64,000 bases of DNA. It comes from Adiantum capillus-veneris (Eukaryota > Streptophyta > Polypodiopsida > Polypodiales > Pteridaceae). The DNA lies in NCBI GenBank assembly GCA_014529385.2, contig CM043953.1:111666549-111730548 (forward strand). Direction: 5' to 3'. The position numbers and the translations under genes were made by a program. Of the stretch, positions 23,129-33,296 are shown piece after piece (positions within the stretch are counted from its first letter, which is position 1; every line of letters starts with the position of its first letter). Below the pieces are notes generated by a model. That model saw nothing but the letters and a program-made list of their open reading frames with translations, did not search any database and was not told the DNA's origin.

Positions 23129-24956
23129 TTAACCTGTTTCCTGTATAATTTCTAGAATGGCCTCAGCACTTGCATCCAATGGTTCTTCAATTTCTTCTTC
23201 CTCTGAATCCTTGGCATTGACTTTCTCTGTGTTATCCACACCTGCCCTCCTTCTAAGATCAAGGTCTTCTTCCACTATGGAATGGCAAAGAGATTCCAAT
23301 TGCGTCATTTGATCACTACTACATGCAACTGATATCACCTTTCTCTGTTGTTGTAGTGCCTCTTTAGTCCCATAGCCTAATGAGAAGATGTCTATCACTT
23401 GATCATCTTCTTTGAGACAGATGCATTTGATTGCACGACGTACAAAAAAGGATTTGGCAGTGGTCACAACATCATACTCGTTGTCATTGATGCAGAGAGT
23501 ATGCATTGGCTCCAACAATGACTCTTTAACACTAGAGTAGTTGGTGTACTGCTCTCATTGACTGAAAAATGCCCAAACCCCAAAAATTACTTTGCGAAGA
23601 GCACATGTTTGGATGGTCTCTGATCCCATTAAGGAGCTCAAAGGTAGAACGTGCATTTCATACCATTTAGCTTTTTCAGAAATTGCCTTCTCTAGGGAAG
23701 CAGCATGCTGATACTTGACTAAGCCAGCAATTAAAAACTCTGATGGTTGATGTGCTACCCCACATACTCCATCAAAAACTTTACCAGATTGGGTAGCACT
23801 CCAACCACTAGGTGTAAGACTTTTGTGTGTTGTGTCTATGATGCAAACACCAACACGAATTTTAGAGCTATTCTCACTGCAGAGAAACTCAATGCCTTCC
23901 AAATTCTTTTCAACACACTTGATTGTCCATGATAAAATGAATTGCAAACTAGAAGTGCCATTCTTTTGTGCAATGATCCACTGCACATACCCCCTAGTGA
24001 TCTCAGGAATTGGCTCTTTCTCCTTTCCTTATTGTAGTAGGAGATTTAGCCATTGCGTACAACTCGTGAAGAGAGATTTGTAAATCTCATCTGTAATGTT
24101 ATAATGAGACTTACATTTATCCCATGAAGTAACTGCTATTGCTTATGGATCTATCTCTTTAAATTCCATCAACATTTGAGGCTCAAAAACCGTGGTCTTC
24201 TTTAAGACCGTTGCACATGCAGTGAGGTCAAGCATGCCCGCTTGACGTGGTTGCTTCACTAAGCAGATCTTCTCATCTGCCAGCTCTTGTTGTAGTAGCT
24301 TGACATCATTATCTTCTAAACCATTTAGGCATCTAAAGGTTGTTATGCTTGGTTGTGGCCCACGAGCAGTTGATGTTTGATGCTTCTCCAAGATGTGTAT
24401 CCACTGATCATAGATTTCATCATCGTACATGATCATGTGTGCTTCTTTGTTGGAAAATGTTTATGGTTAAACATGATGTTCGCCACATTTAAAAAGGCCT
24501 TCAAAATAAAGAAAAGAAAATTAACTTTATTTCAAGACATATTTGTAACAAAAACAAGCATAGGGAAGTGGAACTTACATCCCAACCTGCTCGACTCGGA
24601 TGACCGACAGGAACACCTGCCTTGGGTTTTGTTGGTTTAGAATATGCAATCCATTGACTACAGCCATGCTTCAAGACCTCCACATAAGGCTGATGTTTCA
24701 TGGTTGTTATTCTCTCCATGTTCTCCATTTTGGAAATTAGAACAACAACCTCTTTCGGAGCGTCTACCACTATCCTTGCAGTTCTAAACTTGTAGAACTC
24801 TTTTCTCAAAGCATACTTAGTGCTGTTGTTACGCAAAAAAGCTCTAGCCACTATGATGGAATGCTGACCAGCTCGAATCCAGAAGTGGTATGTTGATAGC
24901 TTGTCTCCATGCACTTCAGCTGTTTGTAAAGGCATTTTTGTAATTGGGTTAAACGG

Positions 24957-25968
24957 TGTGAAGGATTGGGGGGTGGCCTCTATAACACCTCCATACTCAC
25001 AAGATATATGAGGAAAAGTACAGTAGCTCTCACAAGAGGATAGGATCCAACCTCCACTCACAAAAACACTCACCCTTGCATGCACAAAACCCCGCCTACA
25101 CTCGACTAGCTTCCCTCTATACTGTCATAGCCCTAGATATGATCAATTGCAGTCAAGGAAGCAAAACAGGCACTAAATTTTGGGAAAACAAACCAATGAA
25201 AACAAAGAAAAATCTCTGCACTTTTGTTCATAAACACCATACCCTCACACCATCTTAGCTGCACTTGCATATGCAAGAAGGGGCTCCATAGTCGCTCCCA
25301 ACCATGCACACAAACCCATCAAAAACCATGCCAATCATGAGTTATACAAAAACTCATGATGCTCAGCCAAAAAACTCAGAAAAAAACATGGAAAACATGG
25401 GGAAACAACCTCCCATTCACAATAACAAGGGGCTTTCACTGCCAAACCTGAGTAGCAGGCACACGCGTACAAGAGAGCTCGCTTCACGCAGCTTCCATCA
25501 CCAAAAAGAGAGAAGAGTGGTGAAAGTGCAGAGGTCACCACCCATGTTCATGGCCTTCTTGATGAGAGACACACTCTCCAGTCAAGGCTGCAGGCCCTCG
25601 CACACACACATGGGTACCTCCACTACACAACCCCCACGCACCACCGCAGACTGCAGCAAGAGAGGCTTTCTTCTTCACAGCTGAAAACTCCCACTCACTC
25701 ACGACCCCAAGCTGATAAAAGTTCAGTTTTTTCTCATATTTTTAAAGCACTAACTCACACTTTGAAGTCTCGACACTTCTATGTACAAAAACAACAAAAC
25801 TATGTACCCCGCACAACTGGCCCGCATGCGTAGAGACAACTGGCACACACCACCTTTGTAAACTTTGTACAAGCATGCTTTATTTACATATAAGGCCCTC
25901 AAAAGCATTAGAAAACATATCTCAAAGACTTTGGGGTGGTCCGCACCATTTTGCCAAAACACGTCACA
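24957..25968 (-). repeat. 3' LTR of gag-only element (1012 bp)
   Basis: The minus-strand read begins TGTGACGTG and ends CCTTCACA. It is a near copy of 28063-29076 with scattered substitutions and small indels. Confidence 0.92.
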
Positions 25969-25969
25969 T

Positions 25970-25983
25970 ATTGCCCCCCCAAC
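25970..25983 (-). promoter_or_regulatory. Polypurine tract of gag-only element
   Basis: The minus-strand read is TTGGGGGGGCAATA directly against the LTR start TGTGACG. Confidence 0.8.
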
Positions 25984-26050
25984 AAGCATGGAACACTTTC
26001 AAGTGTTTCATGTGCATACTTTCACATCATTGTAAACATTCTCCTATTTT

Positions 26051-27968
26051 TCATGCCATAAAAGACCCAGAATATAAGATGAGAGCTAAAAATAACAGAG
26101 ATTCTCTTACCATCCACCTCCATGTTGCATCCAATAAACATATGCATAACATAGTAGAAGCTTCCCCCACCGAAGCAAAATCCCATATGCTATTGACACG
26201 AGACATTTGTCTTTTCCCTCTATCATACACATAATTTTGCATTGAATCCAAGCCAAAAATTTCATGCTTCAACTCATACAAATCAGTGATTTCAAATATA
26301 TCCATCAAAGCTTCTACATTCTGAACCATAATTTGTCTAATCAAGACATTCAAAGTGTCCTTGCATGCCAAACCACAAAAGAGCACTTTCTCTTGCCTAT
26401 CACAATTAAGACCATAAGGCATGCCATCATCCAGCTTGGCAAGCATATCAAAGGCACTAGCACAAAGCATATGACCATCCATATCATCAAGATTTTCAAA
26501 GCAAAGACCCTCTTTCATTAGCCTCAAAACTTCCTCTAATATTCTCTCGTGGTTGACATTAGAGCTTCCAACAACAAGTAGCTCACCAAGCAAGTCACTA
26601 ACAGATATGCCATCATCAAGGACCACATCATCATGCAAAACTTTAGGCTGAAAATCAAAAATCAAAGCATCCAAGTCATTATGTTCAAGCTCAACATGGG
26701 ACTCCATAGAACCTTGTGCAACACAACCTTCCACATGATTGGCAACCATATGCATATCATCAAACATGACACAAGTGGAAACAAAGTCTTGGATATCAGT
26801 CACCTCATCCTCACGAATGGGTTCTTTGGTGAAATTAAATGAATCCATATTGACCTCATAACATCCAAGTGATAATCCAAATCACCAAAAGCATTTACAT
26901 CATCATTGGAAGCCATAGGCAACTCATCAAGCAACCCAGGGGTAGAGGCATAGTCTTCATCATCAACCACAAGAGGAGCATGAGATTATTGTAGACCATG
27001 AAACTCAACCACATCAGCATCCTCATACTCAAGAGGAGAGTCTATACAACCCACATCACATACATCATCCATTATAGATGCTCCCACAACTTCGCATACC
27101 AAAGCATTTTCATCAAATAAGCCATATGTAGACACATATCTCCATCCACATCAACATCACTCTTAACCATGGGATTCAAACCATTTTCCAAAGCAAAAAA
27201 ATCAGCATCTCCAACATCAAGAGAAGAATCCATAGAATTGTTTATGTCTACATCATAAGCATTCACCACATGTATGCCATTTTCTTCCACGTGATCACAT
27301 GCTGCTACATTTGCATGCTTTGTTTCCTCCTCATCAATAGAAAGTGGTTTCTCAAGTTCATGAACATTTTCAACAACCTTATACAATAAATCAACCAAGT
27401 GCATATCCTCTATCTTAGGTGGTGCATCCAAACCTACCATAAGCCTTATCTTCCTCTCTTTGTTGTAGGCAACATGTAGTGCTTCTTTCATGATTTTTGG
27501 ATTCTTCAATTCCACATGTGAACGCAAGGTAGGTTTCAACTTGCTTATCAACATTTTCAACCTCTCAAATTGCATGTGTGTACCATGTAACTCTTTCACT
27601 GACATCACATTAGCATACTTCACACACTTTTCCCATTGCATCCATACATCATTGAACCTCTTCCAAAAGCAAGAAACAAACTCATCTTCACGCATAGCTA
27701 AGCTCTTCACCCTTGACCAAGCTTCATTTGGAGTTGGCATCACTACATATCTTTGAAGAAATAATGCTTCCAAGAGTGACCAACAACTCTTATTTGCATC
27801 ATTCAAGCTCTTATACTAGACATAAGCATCACCCTCAAGCAAGAGAGGAAACATACGCAACCATTCTGCTTCACAATCATTTCCTGTCAGTAAACATTGC
27901 AATTGTACCTGTCTCAAGAACCTTCTCGGGTCCTTTTCATCTTCACCTGTAAAACTTGGAGAACTCAT
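26051..27968 (-). pseudogene. Gag-like protein of the nonautonomous element, plus acidic downstream ORF
   Basis: The ATG at 27968 starts MSSPSFTGEDEKDPRRFLRQ. A gag-type helical region follows (EAEWLRMFPLLLEGDAYV, then LEALFLQRY and FVSCFWKRFNDVW), typical of Retrotrans_gag in Ty3-type elements. A single in-frame TAG lies near 27817 and the frame closes at 27072. A second acidic ORF (26848-26051) is in another frame. No zinc knuckle or enzyme motif is visible. The family assignment comes from the helical pattern and the LTR context, not from a search. Confidence 0.6.
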
Positions 27969-28040
27969 GAAAACAACTTACAAATAGAAGGTTGAGCTTG
28001 ACTCCAGGGAAAGTCTCAACCGGAGAGCCAAAATAGATCC

Positions 28041-28057
28041 TCAGAAAGGGGGCACCA
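28041..28057 (-). promoter_or_regulatory. Primer binding site of gag-only element
   Basis: The minus-strand read is TGGTGCCCCCTTTCTGA, five bases inside the LTR. The TGG start fits a tRNA CCA end, but I cannot name the tRNA. Confidence 0.6.
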
Positions 28058-28062
28058 AAACA

Positions 28063-29076
28063 TGTGAAGGATTGGGGGTGGTCTCTATAAAACCTCCATA
28101 CTCACAAGATATATGAGGAAAAGTAAAGTAGCTTTCACAAGAGGATAGGATCCAACCTCCACTCACAAAAACACTCACCCTTGCATGCACAAAACCCCGC
28201 CTACACTCGACTAGCTTCCCTCTATACTGTCATAGCCCTAGCTATGATCAATTCTAGTCAAGGAAGCAAAAAAGGCACTAAATTTTGGGAAAACAAACCA
28301 ATGAAAACAAAGAAAAATCTCTGCACTTTTGTTCATAAACACCATACCCTCACACCATCTCAGCTGCACTTGCATATGCAAGAAGGGGCTCCATAGTCGC
28401 TCCCAACCATACACACAAACCCATCAAAAACCATGCCAATCATGAGTTATAAAAAAACTCATGATGCTCAGCCAAAAAACTCAGAAAAAAACATGGAAAA
28501 CATGGGGAAAAAACCTCCCATTCACAACAATAACAAGGGGCTTTCACTGCCAAACCTGAGTAGCAGGCACACGCGTACAAGAGAGCTCACTTCACGCAGC
28601 TTCCATCACCAAAAAGAGAGAAGAGTGGTGAAAGTGCAGAGGTCACCACCCATGTTCATGGCCTTCTTGATGAGAGACACACTCTCCAGTCAAGGCTGCA
28701 GGCCCTCGCACACACACATGGGTACCTCCACTACACAACCCCCACGCACCACCGCAGACTGCAGCAAGGGAGGCTTTCTTCTTCACAGCTAAAAACTCCC
28801 ACTCACTCACGACCCCAAGCTGATAAAAGTTCAGTTTTTTCTCATATTTTTAAAGCACTAACTCACACTTTGAACTATCGACACTTCTATGTACAAAAAC
28901 AACAAAACTATGTACCCCGCACAACTGGCCCGCATGCGTAGAGACAACGGGCACACACATCCTTTGTACACTTTGTACAAGCATGATTTATTTACATATA
29001 AGGCTCCCAAAATCATTAAAAGACATATCTCAAAGACTTTGGGGTGGTCCGCACCATTTCGCCAAAACACGTCACA
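28063..29076 (-). repeat. 5' LTR of gag-only element (1014 bp)
   Basis: Partner of 24957-25968. It ends GCCAAAACACGTCACA next to the ACGG duplication. Confidence 0.92.
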
Positions 29077-30031
29077 ACGGCATCAAGTCTGCTGCACTGG
29101 AGACTGGCCTAGAGTGCCCTGCAAATTGCTTCAAGAGATATTTCACATATACATCTGACAATGGTCTACATCTATAGCCATCTGGCGCAAGGTTGCATTG
29201 CTATTGTGTGATCAATTGGGTAAATTATACACCAAATTTAAAATAGTGCTCAATTCCGACGTATCCATCTAGCCCACTCTTAGAAGTTTTGGCAACTTCT
29301 TTATCAAGATCTTTTTCTTTGGGCTGTATAATAGATTCCAACACAACTAAGGATGCTGAGTCCACAACCACTGCCACTGAGGGGGTTCCAACTGTTAGGG
29401 TTGCAAGTCCACTAGAATCTCCTGCTTCTTGAGTCTGTAAGGGTATAACTGAAAGATTTTCTTCGGCCACATTTCCACTATTTTCACCAAGTGAGGGAGT
29501 CTGCTCTCCTTGAGCATCTTAGATTGATTTGCTGTACCTGTGTCTTCATTCTTTCGCTTCTTATTCTTCTTTGTGCTTCTCAATTTACCTAAATATTGAT
29601 TGACTTTCTTAAAGCCCTCAATATATAAGTCTATAAAGTTCTTACTTGGAGTGTTGTCTTTAAGCTCCACCCACCCTGCTTTTGTCATTGTCACTCCTTC
29701 ATAATCAACCTTCACCAATTTTTGAGCAAAGGCCACAGGCTCCAACAAGTAGGAGTCACCATTGAGTACTTTTACTCTAAGGCATGGAGACATTTCAAGA
29801 TCTGAACAATCTTTCTTTATCTCTGTTGGAGCCCCATTTGTCCAAATGTTGTAATGAGGTCATCTTGTAAAGCATATCAAATTCCCATTTTATGTCAAAG
29901 ACGTCTTATCATTTTGATCCATTCCTTTGGGTCATGTAAAGATTAATCAGTTAGTCAGGACTCAGATTTGTTTCCACTTTGTAATAATGAGTAAGAGAAC
30001 CCATGTACATTTTTGAGCTAAGGTGACTAAA

Positions 30032-30040
30032 GTATAAAAG
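30032..30040 (+). promoter_or_regulatory. TATA box in family A 5' LTR
   Basis: GTATAAAAG about 210 bp into the LTR, conserved at 59322-59330 in the other LTR. The GA tract starting ~60 bp downstream would lie in the transcribed leader. Confidence 0.65.
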
Positions 30041-30092
30041 TCACCTTAGAACCATTTTGGAATAACATTGTTTTTGAATATTAATCCTGTGT

Positions 30093-30098
<6 letters not shown>

Positions 30099-30184
<86 letters not shown>
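30099..30184. repeat. (GA)n tract inside family A LTR
   Basis: About 86 bp of uninterrupted AG repeats. The homologous tract in the second LTR (59394-59434) is roughly half as long and interrupted. Confidence 0.97.
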
Positions 30185-30186
<2 letters not shown>

Positions 30187-30804
30187 TTATCCTCTTCGCT
30201 ACGCGCTTCTCCCTCACGGGATTCACGACGTGACTACACCATAACGGTAGTCTCTCCGAGAGCTACGTGCCCACGCCACGCATTCACATTTTCGAGCTGC
30301 TCGCGATCGATCCTTCCTCGAGCTTGTTTTGCTTGTAAGTAGCACAAACAGTGTCTGTTTTCAACAATCAAGTGCTTTATGGAATGAGAAAGAGATTAGC
30401 TACACATAGATACTCATGAACTTAAGTTTCGTCCACTTTTGGATGATGACCTGTTAGTCTATCGCGACTGTATTCGAGAAAACTAGGGTTCAAATCTGGT
30501 GAGATTAGACTTATAGGTAAGTATATCCTAGTGAGAGGATGGTGCCTAGAAGGTTTGATGCGATTCCGAGTTCATTGGAAGTGTAAACAGTGTTGTGAGC
30601 GATTAGGGATAGAGTGGGTTGCATTCTACCAGGGTTAGTGATTGATGCATAATAAAAGTGCGTATGTGTAGATTGGTCTCAGCCTGACAAGCTAACGAGA
30701 TTGCCTACGTGCACCTACGGGTTAGTCGTGTCATCGGATGATAAGTATGTTGTCTGTGTCGTGCTTGTGAGAATGAACAGGGGAGTAGTTAAGCCCTAAA
30801 ACAT

Positions 30805-30822
30805 TGGCGCCGCTGCCGGGGA
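30805..30822 (+). promoter_or_regulatory. Primer binding site, Asp-tRNA-like
   Basis: TGGCGCCGCTGCCGGGGA starts one base after the LTR. It matches the complement of the plant tRNA-Asp 3' end except for one T-to-C position. The second element has TGGTGCC at the same place (60055). Confidence 0.8.
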
Positions 30823-32152
30823 CACAAGACCTTAAGTAGGGAGATCTACGCCACTCGTGTGATGGTTAGCTTACTTTAGTTTTGACTAGAGAGAGCTTAA
30901 ACTTTTAGAACAAGATCCAGGATAGAGTATCCTGAGCTCTAGTGGATAGCCAGGAAGCCTGTGTCTTGCCGAGGGTTTGCGACTAGTTAGATTTAGTTAA
31001 GTAGGATAATGTGGAGTTATGGTTTTTGGTTTTGAGTGCTTGTTATACTTGTGTAGAAATAGAGTAGAAAAACGCTGTAAAAACGCAAAAAACAAACAAA
31101 AAGAAGCAACAATAAGGCTGTTTGCTTGCCTTGAAAGCAAAACCCACACCATATACCCTTGAAGGGGGTGAAAAAAGTAGACATTGAAATTTATGATCTA
31201 ACACTTGAGAAAACATAAAAATTGCGACCAAAACCAACAAAAAGAAACAGGTGATTGTCATAAGAAAACACTAAGTGAACCTAAAGAGGCCAAGAAGAGA
31301 TATAACCATTAGCCTAGGGTAAACTGACTGTGTCAGGTGGTACGACTGATATTCACAAGTTTAAGATGAAGTATCATCAAATTTGCATCACTTCAAGTGC
31401 ATTTGAGTTGTGAATTACCATAGAAGAGTGAAATTTGTGAAGTGCTTGATTCTAAGGTCAAAATAAGTCCAAACTTCATAAAACTTGGGGGATAGACTTA
31501 TATGGGCACAGGGAACACAACTATGCAAAAACAGACAAAAATTAAATCCCCATTGCTCTCTGCCTAGTCTATCGCGATAGACCGATGAAGGTGGTGATTG
31601 ACTAACAACAAGGAAAAAACCTTTATACCACAGGTTTAACACATCAATACAAGAGTACTCACAAAAATTGAGTGAAACTGAACACCATATTGACCACAAA
31701 ACTTCAAAACTGGTGTTGTAGAGTCTGAATTCAGAGACAAGGACAAGAAGGCTTTGACCCAATGTCTAAATAGTGCCAAAATTTGTCAATGCACTACACA
31801 AGGAGAGACTGAACCAGCTGTGGAGAAAACTTGAGAAAAATGCTAAAAATGGAGAAAATTGCTAGTCTATCACGATAGACTAAGGAAACTGCTGCAAAGG
31901 ACCATATCTTCCAAATTTCCCCTAGGGAGAGCTTTATCAGAGCCTATACAGCACACACACCAAATTTCAAGGCATTTAGACCATTGAAAGTCAATCTAAG
32001 GCCTAGATAGAGAATCAGGCTCTGACTAAAATACTAAAATGGGACCAAAACTCAACCCAAGTGTCCAAACTTCATAAAACTTGAGGGATAGGCTATAGAG
32101 GGTAACTGAAACTCAAGGGTGAAGTCACAATTTTGAATTGACTTGTGCTGAG
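30823..32152 (+). other. Family A untranslated leader, first part, with palindromes
   Basis: No long frame. It carries GTCTATCGCGATAGAC palindromes at 31566 and 31864, and the repeated phrase CCAAACTTCATAAAACTTG near 31480 and 32070. The leader resumes after the nested copia at 37628, and with the insertion removed the third palindrome follows at the same 298-bp step. Confidence 0.8.
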
Positions 32153-32496
32153 TGTTAAGTATGGAGCCTGATTTACCCTTGTAATTTTATGTGGTAAAAG
32201 CGCACATTTGTAAGGCCCCCATTATGAGGAGAAGCCATCGTGCGTGAAGGAAAATCACTCACCGAAAACCAAAATTTTCACGGAGAAGAATCAGGGGCAA
32301 CTTTAAAGGCCTCGGGGGCGGAGGCCCTCGAGACCTTTTTTTTCGCCAGAATATTCTTTTTCGCCGGAATATTATGTCCGGACGGCGGCCGGAAAGTGGT
32401 CGAAAAACAACCGATCAGTTGGCCGGTGGCCGGTAGTCAATGGCCGATGGCCGGTGGTCGGAAGTCAATGGCCGGTGGCCGGTGGTCGGAAGTCAA
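32153..32496 (+). repeat. 5' LTR of copia-1, left part in normal orientation
   Basis: It matches the first ~340 bp of the 3' LTR (36837-37180) up to the GGCCGGTGG minisatellite, where the inversion begins. Confidence 0.92.
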
Positions 32497-33256
32497 TAAC
32501 ATTGAAGGCCACCGTTGACGCCAAGCTTAACCGGATTGTTCCCAGTGCCTTTCGATCAAGGACAATCCATGCTTCATCTGCCATTGTTGCGGGCTTCTTC
32601 GCAAGACCGCCTAGTGGCAAATAGAGGTCCTTCTGGTAGAGATAGTCTTCAATCTGCATCTTCCAACGTTGGTAGTTTTTGCCGTTGAACTTCTCAATCT
32701 TGAGCTTCCCTTCCTCCGCCATAACTCCCACTCAATTCAAGGAATCCTTTCCTTGAGATAATTTAGCTACGAGCAAACCTTGCTCTGATACCAGTTGTTA
32801 GAAAATAAGACGTAGCTAAATAGATAATTGAGTAGATTACTTAATGGAGAGAGACAGATTTATATACACGAGATTATAGAGTAGAGAGAGAGAGAGAGTA
32901 CACACGATCTACGTGGTTCACCCAATGTGGGCTACGTCCACGGGAAAGCAGCCACTCAATGGCTTTAGTACTTCAAAACAAGAAGTAGTTTACAAAGGGA
33001 TTATACCCTTAATGGAGCTCCCGCCTTGCTTCACTCTCACCACCTCACACTCACCTTGTTGCATCAACTTCACACTATGAAATGTGTGTAGAAATGGCCT
33101 CCTTTTATAGGCCAAAAGGGTTGCCCTCTCTTATGAGAGACAGCCATGTGTAGCCGCCCTTGTGCGAATAAGTCCAAATCGGACCCTCCAATCCGCCCAT
33201 GTGTGGCCGCCCTTGAGAAGACAAGTCCGCTTTTGAATTCGGCCACCGGCCACTGA
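32497..33256 (-). other. Inverted segment: gag start, primer site and rest of 5' LTR
   Basis: Read on the minus strand it gives, in order, the remaining LTR (33254-32796, matching 37164-37622 with TATA and CT tract), the primer site TGGTATCAGAGC (32793-32782), and a gag start at 32722 (MAEEGKLKIEKFNG) running to about 32497. The left junction lies at a run of GGCCGGTGGTCGGAAGTCAAT repeats and the right junction just after GGCCACCGGCCACTGAC, so the G+C-rich minisatellite of the LTR is at both breakpoints. Confidence 0.92.
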
Positions 33257-33296
33257 CCTAAATGACTTTAACACAAACATAAGTCAAATTCGATCA

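Larger units (their letters stand above)
24957..29076 (-). mobile_element. Gag-only nonautonomous LTR retrotransposon, minus strand
   Basis: Two direct repeats of about 1 kb flank 2.1 kb of internal DNA. The insertion is bordered by ACGG on both sides (24953-24956, 29077-29080; AACGG on the left). Orientation follows from a polypurine tract against the left repeat and a TGGTGCC-type primer site against the right repeat, both on the minus strand. The interior encodes only a gag-like protein and an acidic ORF, without protease, RT or integrase, so it would depend on enzymes from another element. Confidence 0.9.
23129..29793 (-). pseudogene. Decayed minus-strand gene of unknown function, split by an LTR element
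   Basis: Sense-like minus-strand frames run 29793-29225, 29190-29081, then (across the insertion) 24956-24501, 24436-24143, 23986-23555 and 23518-23129. Removing the LTR element and one ACGG restores continuous reading: ...SSAADLM before the insertion joins PFNPITKMPLQ after it, so the element landed in an existing reading frame. A CACAATAG acceptor-like site near 29187 may mark an intron. Readable features are a basic Lys-rich run, an AGQHSIIVARAF block superficially like the GQHR motif of ParB-type folds, a GVCIIDTTH block and an acidic C-terminus. I do not recognise the family. Stops and frame changes show it is no longer functional. The family A LTR at 29824 cuts its upstream end. Confidence 0.5.
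29824..30803 (+). repeat. 5' LTR, family A (980 bp)
   Basis: It starts TGTTGGAGCCCC and ends CTAAAACA. TATA box GTATAAAAG is at 30032-30040, followed by a GA tract (30099-30184). It differs from the second LTR mainly in the length of that tract and a few substitutions. It contains a half palindrome AGTCTATCGCGACTG at 30456. Confidence 0.95.

Noticed and set aside
25304-25684. Plus-strand frame repeated at 28433-28792
   Set aside because: It is inside the paired LTRs of the gag-only element and shares their identity; no sign of coding constraint.
30041-30226. Ser/Leu-repeat open frames over GA, CT and CA tracts (also 4847-5141 and 16110-16641)
   Set aside because: Produced by dinucleotide repeats that are open in several frames; not genes.
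31043-31762. Minus-strand frames in the family A leader, repeated at 60293-60949
   Set aside because: Conserved only because the two leaders are near-identical copies; Phe/Cys-rich composition without a domain and opposite to element transcription.
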